Below are positions 15,212-15,242 of a stretch of DNA of 15,242 bases, one piece after another. A model generated the notes under the pieces. That model made no database searches and was not told the origin of the DNA. It saw only the letters and a program-made list of their open reading frames with translations. Numbering within the stretch: the first letter of the stretch is position 1; each line of letters opens with the position of its first letter. Made by a program: the position numbers and the translations under genes. Origin of the DNA: Deltaproteobacteria bacterium (lineage in GTDB: Bacteria; Desulfobacterota; Desulfobacteria; Desulfobacterales; Desulfatirhabdiaceae); assembly GCA_021778975.1 (NCBI GenBank), contig JAJYBO010000041.1:1-15242 (forward strand). The letters are read 5' to 3'.

Positions 15212-15242
15212 TACAACAACTTCAGGTAGTCTTCCAATACAG

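Noticed and set aside
1..15242. CRISPR array, insertion sequence, phage or toxin-antitoxin genes
   Set aside because: No regularly spaced repeats, transposase motifs, terminal repeats or small paired genes were seen on either strand.

Overview
The window reads as ordinary chromosomal DNA of a sulfate-reducer-type bacterium of the Desulfobacterota (former Deltaproteobacteria, Desulfobacterales-like). This placement is an inference from the block ispE / tRNA-Gln / prs / rplY / pth / hppA / carD, from the long TL5/CTC form of ribosomal protein L25, from a plant-type DapB, and from a multi-REC/PAS hybrid sensor of the kind common in that group. By eye, GC is moderate and even. All supported genes lie on the + strand. 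I see no insertion sequence, phage gene, CRISPR array or transfer boundary.

Layout. Positions 2-349 hold the 3' end of an unrecognised gene. Next come ispE (isoprenoid precursor synthesis), an intact CCA-encoding tRNA-Gln(UUG), prs (PRPP synthetase), rplY (TTG start behind a strong Shine-Dalgarno), pth, and hppA, whose ATG overlaps the pth stop (TAATG). A Rho-independent terminator at 6133-6170 closes this housekeeping block. A second block follows: a CarD-family transcription regulator, an RluA/RluD pseudouridine synthase and a plant-type dihydrodipicolinate reductase. Next is a two-component sensor whose reading frame is broken between the REC-REC-PAS-PAS half (from 8696) and the HisKA-HATPase half (GTG at 10306). 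After it come a GT-C (PMT_2/ArnT-like) membrane glycosyltransferase, TrmO (tRNA m6t6A methyltransferase) and a YkgJ-type Cys-cluster protein overlapping trmO by ATGA. A 257-base gap with a promoter-like -35 and two hairpins precedes a secreted NlpC/P60 peptidase with a very long Lys- then His-rich linker.

The first block combines translation and nucleotide housekeeping. Prs and IspE consume ATP, Prs feeds purine, pyrimidine, His and Trp synthesis, and L25 and Pth serve the ribosome. HppA turns biosynthetic pyrophosphate into an ion gradient, and its sequence carries the Lys signature of the K+-independent H+-pumping class. The second block mixes regulation (CarD, sensor kinase), RNA modification (RluD-like, TrmO), lysine/diaminopimelate synthesis (DapB) and envelope work (glycosyltransferase, NlpC/P60).

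I found no clear undescribed multi-gene system. The points most worth a second look are the frame-broken sensor with a degenerate first receiver, the His/Lys-rich NlpC/P60 protein with its structured leader, and the plant-type DapB.
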